64,000 bases of DNA from Nostoc mirabile CHAB5784 (GTDB taxonomy: Bacteria > Cyanobacteriota > Cyanobacteriia > Cyanobacteriales > Nostocaceae), in NCBI RefSeq assembly GCF_020829645.1, contig NZ_JAIVFS010000033.1, forward strand, positions 22,532-86,531. Reading direction: 5' to 3'. This document shows positions 1 through 7,906 of the stretch, piece after piece. A program made the position numbers and the translations under genes. Numbering within the stretch: the stretch's first letter is position 1; every line of letters begins with the position of its first letter. The notes beneath the pieces are model-generated. The model ran no database searches. It had not been told where the DNA came from and saw nothing but the letters and a program-made list of their open reading frames with translations.

Positions 1-1
1 A

Positions 2-352
2 GAATTACGGGTTTATCAACTGGCAGAACGATTAGCTGACGACATCTGGAAAATTGTTAATGGATGGGAGTTATTGTCACAAGATACAGTAGGTAAACAG
101 ATTGTCCGTTCAGCCGATAGTATTGGTGCCAACATAGCTTTATGAGTAGGACGAGGGAGTTATCAAGACAATCGACGATTTGTCAGAATAGCAAGAGGAT
201 CTTTGTATGAAACTCAACACTGGCTAAGACGAGCATATAGCCGTAATCTGTTAACAGATCAACAAGTAGATGCACTCAAGCTAATCATTAATGACCTAGC
301 ACCTCAATTAAACGCCTACCTAAAATCAATTGGCAATGTTCCAGATGACTAA
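2..352 (+). pseudogene. Four-helix-bundle (S23-type) protein, broken by an in-frame stop
   Basis: Read in frame 2, this stretch encodes a protein resembling the small four-helix-bundle family (S23 intervening-sequence proteins): a helix with RLADDIWKIV, then QIVRSADSIGANIA, then RRFVRIARGSLYETQHWL, ending at TAA 350-352. A TGA at 143-145 interrupts it exactly where the family normally has the conserved E-G after NIA (here NIAL, stop, VGRG). The 5' end lies outside the window. The family is abundant in cyanobacteria and its function is unknown. The rest of the frame is intact, so the break looks recent; sequencing error or readthrough is possible but less likely because both codons of the motif have changed. 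Confidence 0.7.
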
Positions 353-402
353 TGACTAATGACTAATGACTAATGACTAATAACTAATGACTAATGACTA
401 AC
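346..402. repeat. Tandem heptamer array (AATGACT)
   Basis: About eight direct copies of the 7-mer AATGACT (one copy reads AATAACT) fill the gap between the broken gene and obgE and end two bases before the obgE ATG. This is the short tandem heptanucleotide repeat type typical of heterocystous cyanobacteria. A second array of the same heptamer lies at 20297-20350. Confidence 0.85.
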
Positions 403-403
403 T

Positions 404-1432
404 ATGCAATTTATCGACCAAGCAAAAATTGAAGTTGAAGCTGGTAAGGGCGGCGATGGTATTGTCGCCTTCCGGCGAGAAAAATACGTGCCGACTGGTG
501 GCCCCTCTGGTGGTAATGGGGGAAGAGGCGGTTCGGTATTTTTCGTTGCCGACGAAAACCTGCAAACCTTGCTGGACTTCAGATATAACCATCGCTTTCA
601 GGCAGAAAAAGGGACTCGTGGTGGGCCAAATAACTGTACTGGAGCAGGAGGAAAGGATTTAATCGTCGAAGTTCCCTGTGGTACAACCATTTATGATGCT
701 GAAACTGGCGAATTGCTAGGGGATTTAACTGAGCCTAAGCAGACTTTGCTGATTGCCCAAGGTGGTAAAGGTGGACTGGGAAATCAGCATTTCTTGAGTA
801 ACCGTAACCGCGCCCCAGAATATGCTCTGCCAGGATTACCAGGGGAAGTAAAACAGCTGCGCCTAGAGTTGAAGCTTTTGGCAGAAGTGGGGATTATTGG
901 CTTACCAAATGCTGGTAAATCCACTCTAATTTCATCTTTATCAGCAGCACGTCCAAAAATCGCAGACTACCCCTTCACTACCCTCATCCCAAATTTGGGT
1001 GTAGTGCGGAAACCTACTGGCGATGGTACTGTTTTCGCCGACATTCCCGGACTAATTGAGGGTGCGGCTCACGGTGCAGGGCTGGGACACGATTTCTTGC
1101 GCCATATCGAGCGCACGCGAGTGCTACTTCACTTGATTGATGCCACTAGTGATGATGTGGTTAGAGATTACAACACAATTAAGGAAGAATTACAAGCTTA
1201 TGGACGGGGTTTAGCAGAACGCCCGCAAATTTTAGCGCTGAACAAAATTGATGCAGTTGATCGGGAAACTGTCGATTTGGAGGCGTTAGCCACCCAACTT
1301 AATCATCTCTCATACGCGCCGGTTTTTGTGATTTCAGCAGTTACCCGCACCGGGTTAGAGCCGATGTTACAAGAAATTTGGGGAATTCTCGACCAAATGA
1401 AGGTTCCTCAAGAAGTGGAGGTATTGAGATAA
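404..1432 (+). CDS. obgE: Obg family GTPase (ObgE/CgtA)
   Basis: Essential GTPase that binds the large ribosomal subunit and links ribosome assembly to growth. The 342-residue product has the glycine-rich Obg fold (about 1-158, with the repeated GGxGG segments) followed by the GTPase domain: P-loop GLPNAGKS at 166-173, switch II DIPG at 213-216, and NKID near 278. Length matches the family, although no large C-terminal extension is present, as usual in cyanobacteria. No Shine-Dalgarno sequence is visible because a heptamer array runs up to the start codon. The gene stands alone on this strand; a different heptamer array (AATTCGT) follows the stop. Confidence 0.97.
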   Translation: MQFIDQAKIEVEAGKGGDGIVAFRREKYVPTGGPSGGNGGRGGSVFFVADENLQTLLDFRYNHRFQAEKGTRGGPNNCTGAGGKDLIVEVPCGTTIYDAETGELLGDLTEPKQTLLIAQGGKGGLGNQHFLSNRNRAPEYALPGLPGEVKQLRLELKLLAEVGIIGLPNAGKSTLISSLSAARPKIADYPFTTLIPNLGVVRKPTGDGTVFADIPGLIEGAAHGAGLGHDFLRHIERTRVLLHLIDATSDDVVRDYNTIKEELQAYGRGLAERPQILALNKIDAVDRETVDLEALATQLNHLSYAPVFVISAVTRTGLEPMLQEIWGILDQMKVPQEVEVLR

Positions 1433-1463
1433 TTCGTAATTCGTAATTCGTAATTCGTAATTA
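1433..1463. repeat. Tandem heptamer array (AATTCGT)
   Basis: Four copies of the 7-mer AATTCGT directly follow the obgE stop codon. The same heptamer or its complement recurs at 47547-47575, 47705-47742, 57390-57425, 57510-57545 and 61803-61830. Confidence 0.85.
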
Positions 1464-1551
1464 CTACTTTCACAAGGGAAGTAACTGTTAGCAGCAGAAA
1501 TACTTTGTTTTTTACTCACGGGATGAAAGCTCTTAAAATTACGAATTATGT

Positions 1552-2275
1552 TTATGTATCCTGAATCAGGGGAATCTTAATCACAAACTCAAGTCCCATC
1601 CCCCTACCTTTGCCTATGGGCTTGGTGGTAAAGAAGGGGTCAAATAGTTGTTTTTTAACATCTTCTGGTATTCCCAATCCATTGTCGGCAATGCTAATTG
1701 TTACCTGATTTGGCTCTTGTAGTTGGGTGCGAATGCAAATTGTCGGAATTGGGCATTGAAAAGAGGCTCCAGGGGCGGGGTGCTGCTCTTGCTGAGGGGA
1801 AAATTCTTCTCCCTTGCTCCCTGCTCCCTCTTCTAAGTAGTCAGACAGAATTAATTACACAATGTCATTGCGAATGGAGCGTAAAGCCTTCTCTTCTCTT
1901 TCAGAGACGCTAACGCGAACGAGAGGCTCCGCCAACGGCATAGCTTCGCTTAACGCGGTAGCGTCTCTAAGAGTTGCGGAATGAAGCAATTCGCTTACGG
2001 CTGGGATTGCTTCACTCCGTACCCTTCTTTACGAGAGGCTGCGCCAACGGGAACGCCAGGGGCGAACGCAATGACTGTAAATATTATTGTCCGATTACTT
2101 AAAGCATCGATCGCATTTGACAAAATATTCATGAATACTTGATTTAACTGCCCAGCGTAACATTCAACCAGTGGTAGCTTGCCGTATTCTTTGATTATTT
2201 CAATTGTCGGGCGTTGGTCATTACCCTTGAGGCGGCTTTGCAAAATCATCAGAGTACTGTCGATTCCCTCATAGT
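1552..2275 (-). pseudogene. Sensor histidine kinase remnant, split by an inserted repeat block
   Basis: The minus strand encodes two separated pieces of a histidine-kinase ATPase domain. The upstream piece (about 2275-2070) reads EGIDSTLMILQSRLK then NQVFMNILSNAIDAL, the N box. The downstream piece (about 1747-1552) reads TICIRTQLQEPNQ, IADNGLGIPEDVKKQLFDPF (G1/F box) and GKGRGMGLEFVIKIPLIQ before the TAA at 1552-1554. Between them, about 1748-2070 is repeat DNA (palindromic GAGACGC/GAGAGGCT motifs) that destroys the frame. Sensor domains and most of the dimerisation region are missing upstream. It cannot be functional as a kinase. Confidence 0.75.
1748..2070. repeat. Composite palindromic repeat block inside the kinase remnant
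   Basis: Contains several short inverted units such as AGACGCTAACGCGAACGAGA, GGCATAGCTTCGC and GAGAGGCTGCGCCAACGGGA. These palindromic words recur elsewhere in the window (for example 61830-61900) and are typical dispersed repeats of Nostoc-type genomes. It interrupts the histidine kinase between its N and G1 boxes. Exact borders are uncertain. Confidence 0.6.
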
Positions 2276-2534
2276 AGTATTTATTTTTCCCAGACTAAAT
2301 ATGGATGCAACAACCAAATTAATTACTAACTTTTGGTGTTTCCAGGGGATTGGGGAGTAGGAAGATTTTGTTTAAAGATGCTAGGCGATGCCTGCTCTGG
2401 GCTACGCCAACGCATTTATCAACTGTGACGTGGCTTTGTTAAGTAGCATGATTGATACGAACCTTAAAATGCTTACGGTATCGTCAAATTCGTACACTAG
2501 ACTAGAACTACAGGGTAACAATCAGAGGAAGATT

Positions 2535-3140
2535 ATGATGAGCGATCGCGACTACACATTAATCATTGACAAAAGCGGTAGTATGTCCACACCCGACCAA
2601 GTGGGTGGTAGAAGTAGATGGGACATAGCCCAAGAGTCTACTCTCGCTTTGGCAAGAAAGGCTGAACAGTTTGACCCCGATGGCATTACGGTGTACGTGT
2701 TTTCCGGTAGATTTAAACGCTACGATGATGTCACTTCAGCCAAAGTCGCGCAGATATTTCTCGAAAATGATCCTGCTGGAACGACAAACTTAGCAAGTGT
2801 ACTTCAGGATGCCCTAAATAATTACTTTCAACGCAAAGCTGCCGGTAAAACCAAGCCAAACGGAGAGACAATTTTAGTCATTACCGATGGTGAACCAGAT
2901 GATCGCAAAGCTGTATTTGAAGTGATCATTCATGCGACTCGCCAGATGGAACGTGATGAAGAATTAGCAATTTCGATCATTCAAGTGGGTTCAGATGCTC
3001 AAGCAACTAAGTTCCTCAAAGCTTTGGATGATCAGTTGCAAAGTGTCGGCGCTAAATTTGATATTTGTGACACGGTTACTTTAGACGACTTAGAAGAAAT
3101 GAGCCTTGTAGATGTATTGACGAACGCAATAACTGACTAA
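2535..3140 (+). CDS. VWA domain protein (first of two paralogues)
   Basis: Single von Willebrand factor A domain of about 201 residues with the MIDAS metal-ion site DKSGS (DxSxS) near the N terminus, the downstream threonine in AGTTN and the aspartate in TDGEPDD. Such stand-alone cytoplasmic VWA proteins mediate metal-dependent protein contacts and are often found in tellurite/stress (Ter-like) gene sets. I choose the ATG at 2535 because AGAGGAAG lies just upstream and because the start then matches the paralogue at 3360; an upstream in-frame start at 2388 gives an unlikely extension through repeat DNA. About 220 bp separate it from the paralogue. Partner unknown. Confidence 0.85.
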   Translation: MMSDRDYTLIIDKSGSMSTPDQVGGRSRWDIAQESTLALARKAEQFDPDGITVYVFSGRFKRYDDVTSAKVAQIFLENDPAGTTNLASVLQDALNNYFQRKAAGKTKPNGETILVITDGEPDDRKAVFEVIIHATRQMERDEELAISIIQVGSDAQATKFLKALDDQLQSVGAKFDICDTVTLDDLEEMSLVDVLTNAITD

Positions 3141-3159
3141 TGGGTTAATCGCCCATAGT

Positions 3160-3340
3160 CCAGTAACCAATTTTAGATTTTAAATTTTTGATTGAAGGAT
3201 TCAAAATTTAATTCTGCTTTCAGAGGGACTAGTTTCAACTATGGAAAAATCCCAAATTTGTTTCCCAATACCCTACCTTTAGGTTAACGGTTAATCTAAA
3301 ATCTAAAATCTAAAATCCAAAATCCAAAATTGATTGGCTC
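3160..3340. repeat. Heptamer-rich spacer (AAAATCT/AAAATCC)
   Basis: The spacer between the two VWA genes contains TTTTAAATTTTT-type AT-rich sequence and a tandem array of the heptamer AAAATCT passing into AAAATCC at about 3293-3335. A good ribosome-binding context (TGGAGAATTGAATA) for the next gene follows it. Confidence 0.7.
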
Positions 3341-3359
3341 TTAATTGGAGAATTGAATA

Positions 3360-3965
3360 ATGCTAGAAAATCGTGATTATACCTTGATTATCGACAAAAG
3401 CGGCAGCATGGCAACCAAAGATCAAAAGGGTGGTAGAACTAGATGGGTTGCAGCACAGGAATCTACTTTAGCTTTAGCTAGTAAGTGTGAGCAATTTGAC
3501 CCAGACGGCATTACTATTTATGTATTTTCTGGTAAATTTAAGCGATACGAAAATGTGACATCCAGTAAGGTAGTGCAAATTTTCCAAGAAAATGATCCCT
3601 CTGGTACAACTGACTTGGCAGGTGTATTAAAACATGCAACTGATGATTACCTTCAACGCAAAGCAGCCGGTCAAACCAAGCCAAATGGTGAAACAATTTT
3701 AGTGGTTACTGATGGTGAACCAGACGATCGCAAAGCAGTAATGAAGGTAATTATTGAAGTTTCTCGCCGCATTGATCGAGATGAAGAATTAGCTATTTCT
3801 TTCATTCAAGTCGGGACAGATCCCCAAGCTACCCGCTTTCTCAAAGTCTTAGACGATGAACTCCAAAGTGCTGGTGCTAAGTTTGATATCTGTGACACAA
3901 TTACTATGGAAGATATGGAAGATTTGAGTCTATCGGAAGTGCTACTCAATGCCATTAATGACTAG
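3360..3965 (+). CDS. VWA domain protein (second paralogue)
   Basis: A 201-residue von Willebrand A domain, roughly 75-80% identical by eye to the preceding gene product. It keeps the MIDAS motif DKSGS, the SGTTD threonine and the TDGEPDD aspartate, so metal-dependent ligand binding should be intact. The pair looks like a local duplication that has diverged at synonymous sites. It is followed after 30 bp by the Slr1339-family gene, probably in one transcript. Expected to be cytoplasmic: no signal peptide or membrane segment. Confidence 0.87.
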   Translation: MLENRDYTLIIDKSGSMATKDQKGGRTRWVAAQESTLALASKCEQFDPDGITIYVFSGKFKRYENVTSSKVVQIFQENDPSGTTDLAGVLKHATDDYLQRKAAGQTKPNGETILVVTDGEPDDRKAVMKVIIEVSRRIDRDEELAISFIQVGTDPQATRFLKVLDDELQSAGAKFDICDTITMEDMEDLSLSEVLLNAIND

Positions 3966-3995
3966 CTATACCATTTTTTATTAGGAATTGCAAAA

Positions 3996-4391
3996 ATGGA
4001 TTCCATTGATAAGCTATTAGCTGAACTCCAAACTGAATACAAAGAAGTACAACCAGAACAGCAGCAGTCAAAATCAGCCACAGCCAAATCGTTTATTCCA
4101 TCATCGCCAAAGTCGGCATCTTTCATGGATAACCTTCTGGCAGAAGTTCAGGCTGATTTTGCAGAAGAAGATGCTGCTATTGAGTTAAAAAGACAGCAAG
4201 AACTAGAACAGCAACGAATTCGACAAGAACAACTCAAAGCCAAACAACTAGAGGCTTTGAAACTAGAAGCAAAAGAATGGTTAGCCAAAGTAGATCCACT
4301 TTCTTCCGAAGGACTTTGGTTTGAAAGGTTTGCTGAAAGTTACTCCTCAAAATTAGAGGCAGCGATTGAATATTTAAAAAGTAATGAATAA
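3996..4391 (+). CDS. Slr1339-family salt-stress protein
   Basis: A 131-residue hydrophilic protein beginning MDSIDKLLAELQTEYKEV, with a second similar segment (MDNLLAEVQADF, about 45-56), a Glu/Gln/Lys-rich coiled coil (about 65-95) and a conserved C-terminal motif around WLAKVDPLSSEGLWFERFA. This arrangement is that of the cyanobacterial salt-stress protein family named after Slr1339 of Synechocystis. The molecular role is unknown. Its position 30 bp after two VWA genes suggests they act together, possibly with VWA proteins binding it; that is inference. Confidence 0.8.
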   Translation: MDSIDKLLAELQTEYKEVQPEQQQSKSATAKSFIPSSPKSASFMDNLLAEVQADFAEEDAAIELKRQQELEQQRIRQEQLKAKQLEALKLEAKEWLAKVDPLSSEGLWFERFAESYSSKLEAAIEYLKSNE

Positions 4392-4472
4392 ACTCACAAT
4401 AAATACACTGCAATTTTTATTTTTCTATAAAACCATATCAATTCTGCATAAACAATCCTTAACCCAAGCGGC

Positions 4473-5030
4473 ATGATTTTTATGCAAGAAAAAATCATAC
4501 CGCTTTATCGTCCAAGCATTCTTTTTTTATCCGGTGCATCTGGGGTTGGGAAGACAACAATAGTCAATGCCCTTCGATCCCAAAATACAAGTGCATCTCA
4601 CTTTTTTTTGCACTTTGATTCTATAGATGTTCCGTCTTTAACTGATATGATTGAGTACGCAGGTTCAGTAGAAAGATGGCAAGAAATAACAACTCACAAA
4701 TGGATTGAAAAAATTACCAATAATTATCGCTCAACAGACACGGTAATTATAGAAGGACAAGTTCGCTTGAATTTTATTGAAGACGCTTGCCGAAAATTTG
4801 GTATCACAAGATATGCCATCGTTTTGATTGATTGTGATTGGAAAATAATGTGCGATCGCTTAATTAACAATCGACAGCAACCAGACTTAATTAACAGTAA
4901 TATGCAAAACTGGGCTAAATTTCTACACCAACAAGCACAGTTAAAAAATATTCCGATTATAAATACTTCTCAAAAAACGCTTAAAGAAGTTGTAGACATG
5001 ATCCAAAATCAAGTCTTAGAGGATGTTTGA
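4473..5030 (+). CDS. P-loop ATPase/kinase-like protein
   Basis: A 185-residue protein with a Walker A motif GASGVGKTT near residue 21 and a nucleoside-kinase-like layout: HFDSID after strand 2, then VIIEGQVR, and a possible lid segment CDRLINNRQQ. This fits a small P-loop kinase or AAA-type ATPase; the substrate cannot be told. The start could also be the ATG at 4482. The final residues L-E-D-V and the stop codon come from the left terminal repeat of a mobile element beginning at 5019 (TSD 5016-5018), so the native C terminus has been replaced by a few residues. Confidence 0.65.
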   Translation: MIFMQEKIIPLYRPSILFLSGASGVGKTTIVNALRSQNTSASHFFLHFDSIDVPSLTDMIEYAGSVERWQEITTHKWIEKITNNYRSTDTVIIEGQVRLNFIEDACRKFGITRYAIVLIDCDWKIMCDRLINNRQQPDLINSNMQNWAKFLHQQAQLKNIPIINTSQKTLKEVVDMIQNQVLEDV

Positions 5031-5272
5031 AAAGTCCTCTTGTCGGTATGAAATAGTTTTAGATCCCCCTAAATCCACGCCACTTGCTTCACTTGGGGAG
5101 ACCCCAAGACCGCAGTGGCTCCCCGATAAATTGGGAGACTTTAATTCCGGTTCCCCCCAATTTATCGGGGAGCCAGCGCGGTCTTGGGGGTTTCCCCCAT
5201 GAGCGACTGGCGTGGGTTAGGGGGGATCTAAAAGTACCTAAAGTCACAGCGAAATACTTTTCAAACAACCTC
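5019..5272. mobile_element. MITE family A, copy 1 (GAGGATGTTT ends, TTA target duplication)
   Basis: A 254 bp non-coding element with terminal inverted repeats GAGGATGTTTGAAAAGT (5019-5035) and ACTTTTCAAACAACCTC (5256-5272), flanked by TTA direct repeats at 5016-5018 and 5273-5275. The interior contains large palindromes (CCCCGATAAATTGGG/CCCAATTTATCGGGG). Other copies are at 51599-51869 and 59504-59666. The three-base TNA duplication is what IS5-type transposases of some groups make; the transposase is not in this window. Confidence 0.85.
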
Positions 5273-5343
5273 TTAATAAATTTAGTAGAGGCAAGGTAAT
5301 CTTATTGCAGAAAGGGAGTAGTACAATTCATCTATGCTGAATA

Positions 5344-5685
5344 TTAATGGTGATTTGTTCGAGCTAACCGTTGCACAGCCCATTCATGCATAGCATAGAG
5401 AATTGGTTGTAAAGTTTCTCCTAAAGGCGTCAGAGAATATTCCACCTTGGGCGGAATTTGGGGATAAACTTCTCGAAGAATAATACCGTCTTCCTCCATT
5501 TCTCTGAGTTGCTGGGTAAGCATCTTTTGCGTAACTCCAGGCAAAGCCCGTTGCAACTCACCAAACCGTTTTACGCCAGTCATTAATTCTCTAATAATCA
5601 AAACTTTCCAGCGTCCACCAATTACCTTTAAGGTAGTTTCTACTTCACAAGTCAGCCTGCTATTGTTTTCTGCTTCAGCTTTCAT
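5344..5685 (-). CDS. HxlR-family transcriptional regulator
   Basis: A 113-residue winged-helix regulator of the HxlR (MarR-like) family. Diagnostic features are CEVETTLKVIGGRWKVLIIR at about 13-32, the recognition segment GVTQKMLTQQLREMEEDGII and the wing around PPKVEYSLTPLG. Many members sense redox or reactive electrophiles; this one has a single cysteine in the usual N-terminal position (C13), compatible with thiol sensing. HxlR regulators usually sit divergent from an oxidoreductase gene; here the upstream neighbour on the same strand is only a methyltransferase fragment. Confidence 0.92.
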   Translation of the reverse strand: MKAEAENNSRLTCEVETTLKVIGGRWKVLIIRELMTGVKRFGELQRALPGVTQKMLTQQLREMEEDGIILREVYPQIPPKVEYSLTPLGETLQPILYAMHEWAVQRLARTNHH

Positions 5686-5687
5686 AG

Positions 5688-5879
5688 TTAGTTTTTAGGA
5701 AAAACCTTACTCAGGTTTGCTAGGTAGTACTGATACTTCCAAGTATAAGTACATCCACAACACTCTACAAGATTTAACTGCTCTGTTTGATGGACTAAAT
5801 TTTTTTGAGAATACCAATTTTTGCGCTGTTCGAGTTCTCTACTGGAGTAGCTGATTATTGTTTGTTTTAGGTCTTCCAT
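5688..5879 (-). pseudogene. N-terminal fragment of a SAM methyltransferase
   Basis: A 63-codon frame begins with SSRELEQRKNWYS, which resembles the N terminus of cyanobacterial class I SAM-dependent methyltransferases (SSxxLEQRKxWYSPVAxAYN). After this point the similarity stops and the sequence becomes unrelated (QKNLVHQTEQL), with no glycine-rich SAM motif. It appears to be a truncated leftover next to the HxlR gene. Weakly supported, since only about 20 residues are informative. Confidence 0.4.
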
Positions 5880-6115
5880 AATCTACTTGAGGATAGCGCG
5901 TCATACGAATTCACGAAAACCTTGATACATATAGATTTATCGTAGGTGCATGGCATTGTTCCTACCAATATATTTGTATCATTATTAAAGCAGAATAATA
6001 TCAAGGAAAGAAGTGTGGAATTAGCTTGAAAGGCAAGGACAAACCTCGTGCCTTTCAAGCTAAATGTTGAATTTTCACAAATTTGTGAACATTAGATACT
6101 CAAGAATATCTATAA

Positions 6116-6859
6116 TTACGTAGCTACCAACTCAGAATCGATTTCCGACGGCGCACTATCCTGGACTAGCGATCGCGTTTCACCATTACGCTGGAGGATA
6201 CCACCAACCATTGCTAACAAGGCGTTTACCTTGCGAGTTCGCCACATATCTACGAGTTTTTGCACTTTACTAGCAGACATCCGTCGCATCATTGCTTCGT
6301 AGAGATAAGCAGCATGTCCAGTTTCATCTTGGGCAATACAAAGCATTCCTAACTTCAAATTACGAGCGGTTGACTCGTTATCAGGTAATACTTTCGCCAT
6401 TCGCGCAAAGTCTTTACTAGCATCTAACTCAAGAATGTATGTGCTAGCCATAAACACATCCCAGTCAATGACAGCTGGTTTTAGCTGTTCTTGGGTATAA
6501 CCTTCAAAGAATGCTGCGAAAAAGGGACTACGCTGTTGTGATTTTTTTGTGGATGTAGTTTGGGGTTGACCCTTGAAATCTATCACTTGTTTATTCAGCT
6601 GTTGTAAGGCGTGGGCAAAAATTTGACCATGCCTAGTTTCATCTGATGCATGTTTTGCTAGTTTTTCGGCTAGCCATGTATCGCCTTCGGCAGATGCGCG
6701 ATCGCTAAGTGCAGATAAAAATGGCACAGAGCCAGATTCTGCCAACTGAAACCCCGCAAGGATGTTGGGGCGGGTTTTAGAATCACGAATTTGAGCAGCA
6801 GAGTAATAGGCAAAAACACCTGAACCAGCTAAATGCAGAACGTGAGTCAAGAAGTTCAT
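6116..6859 (-). CDS. Ferritin-like diiron-domain protein
   Basis: A 247-residue mostly helical protein with the paired carboxylate/histidine motifs of ferritin-like four-helix bundles: E-x-x-H at 74-77 (SDETRHG) and again at 179-182 (QDETGHA), plus glutamates at about 41 (LAESGS) and 144 (ILELDAS). These would ligate a di-iron centre. The class includes MiaE-like hydroxylases and rubrerythrin-like proteins; the substrate is not evident. The gene is monocistronic, and a family B MITE lies about 110 bp beyond its start. Confidence 0.8.
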   Translation of the reverse strand: MNFLTHVLHLAGSGVFAYYSAAQIRDSKTRPNILAGFQLAESGSVPFLSALSDRASAEGDTWLAEKLAKHASDETRHGQIFAHALQQLNKQVIDFKGQPQTTSTKKSQQRSPFFAAFFEGYTQEQLKPAVIDWDVFMASTYILELDASKDFARMAKVLPDNESTARNLKLGMLCIAQDETGHAAYLYEAMMRRMSASKVQKLVDMWRTRKVNALLAMVGGILQRNGETRSLVQDSAPSEIDSELVAT

Positions 6860-6970
6860 CAGAAATTCCGCCTGACAATTGGAAGGTTACAATTCTTATA
6901 CTAATCCGCATTTTCTATTGGTTGCCGCCAGAGGCTCTTATCATTTGGAATTGCCTGTGGCAGTATGTCA

Positions 6971-7117
6971 TATCATGTCCGCTTGATTACTTATTAAACC
7001 CGAAGAACCCCACCCCTTAATCCCCTCCCCGCAAGCGGGGAGGGGAGACAAAGCGTAGCTTTGGCGGGGTGGGGTGCAATGACTGTGGGAATCATAACTA
7101 ATTATGCGGACATGATA
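6971..7117. mobile_element. MITE family B, copy 1 (TATCATGTCCGC ends, TCA duplication)
   Basis: A 147 bp element with perfect 12 bp inverted ends TATCATGTCCGC (6971-6982) and GCGGACATGATA (7106-7117), flanked by TCA at 6968-6970 and 7118-7120. The interior has a strong hairpin CCCCTCCCCGCAAGCGGGGAGGGG. Further copies: 14790-14923, 22392-22539, 58702-58953 with an inner copy at 58781-58927, and one half copy at 44045. Confidence 0.9.
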
Positions 7118-7187
7118 TCAAAGGTTAACAAATATATCTTTGCATTTTGCTAGTATCATCCCACAGAGGTAATGCAGGTAACTTTGG

Positions 7188-7781
7188 ATGGAGAAATTAA
7201 TTAAACCAGTGCGATTTTGGCTTTGTGCAACTATCCTAATTTTGGGTTTGATAGGCTGCGATGTCGTGCGACAAGCCGCTTCGCGTCTACGCTTTATGGG
7301 TACTTCTGGAGAACCAGTTGAGCGAGTCAGTGATGGCGATACTTTAGTAGTGAAAGATACTAACGGCAAAAATCTTACCGTGCGTTTTGCTTGTGTAGAT
7401 GCGCCAGAAATAGCTCATACTAATAAAGAAAAGCAGAGTAAACGCACTAGCGATCGCAACCAATTTACTTGGGGTGTGAAAGCCCAAGAACGGGTGCAAG
7501 AACTGGTGCAACAAGGAGGCGATCGCGTGACTTTGAATATCACCGACAGCGATCGCTATGGACGTAAAATTGCCGAAGTTCGTTTAAAAAATGGCACTTT
7601 TGTGCAACAGGTATTATTGCAAGAAGGTTTAGCAAAAGTGTATCGTCCCTATTTAAACAAATGTCCTAGCAAAGACTTAGTTCAACAAGCCGAAGCTGAG
7701 GCCAAGCAACAACGGCTTGGTGTTTGGAGTGATACTAAATTTGTGAACCCTTGGGAATATCGCAGCCTATATAAAAAGTAA
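7188..7781 (+). CDS. Secreted/lipoprotein thermonuclease (SNase-like)
   Basis: Staphylococcal-nuclease-type Ca-dependent nuclease of 197 residues. The N terminus is a lipoprotein signal (hydrophobic segment 8-22, lipobox LIGC with Cys24), so the mature enzyme should be membrane-anchored on the outside of the plasma membrane. SNase fold features: VSDGDTLVV, RFACVDAPE (Ca-binding Asp and catalytic Arg region), DRYGRKIAEV, and the C-terminal KVYRPYL and RLGVWSD. Probable role is degradation of extracellular nucleic acid. Single gene; no SD stands out. Confidence 0.92.
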   Translation: MEKLIKPVRFWLCATILILGLIGCDVVRQAASRLRFMGTSGEPVERVSDGDTLVVKDTNGKNLTVRFACVDAPEIAHTNKEKQSKRTSDRNQFTWGVKAQERVQELVQQGGDRVTLNITDSDRYGRKIAEVRLKNGTFVQQVLLQEGLAKVYRPYLNKCPSKDLVQQAEAEAKQQRLGVWSDTKFVNPWEYRSLYKK

Positions 7782-7906
7782 AAACTCTAGCTGTTTCTAA
7801 CTGAATGCACTACATTTTTTAGCATTGCACATTTGCGCGATGATTTAGCAACTTCCAAAATTCCCCCCTGCCCCCTGCCCCCTGCCCCCTGCTTCCCCTA
7901 CCTCCC

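Noticed and set aside
5867..6058. Minus-strand 63-residue hydrophobic frame
   Set aside because: No SD or family signature; it overlaps the methyltransferase fragment start and AT-rich intergenic DNA.
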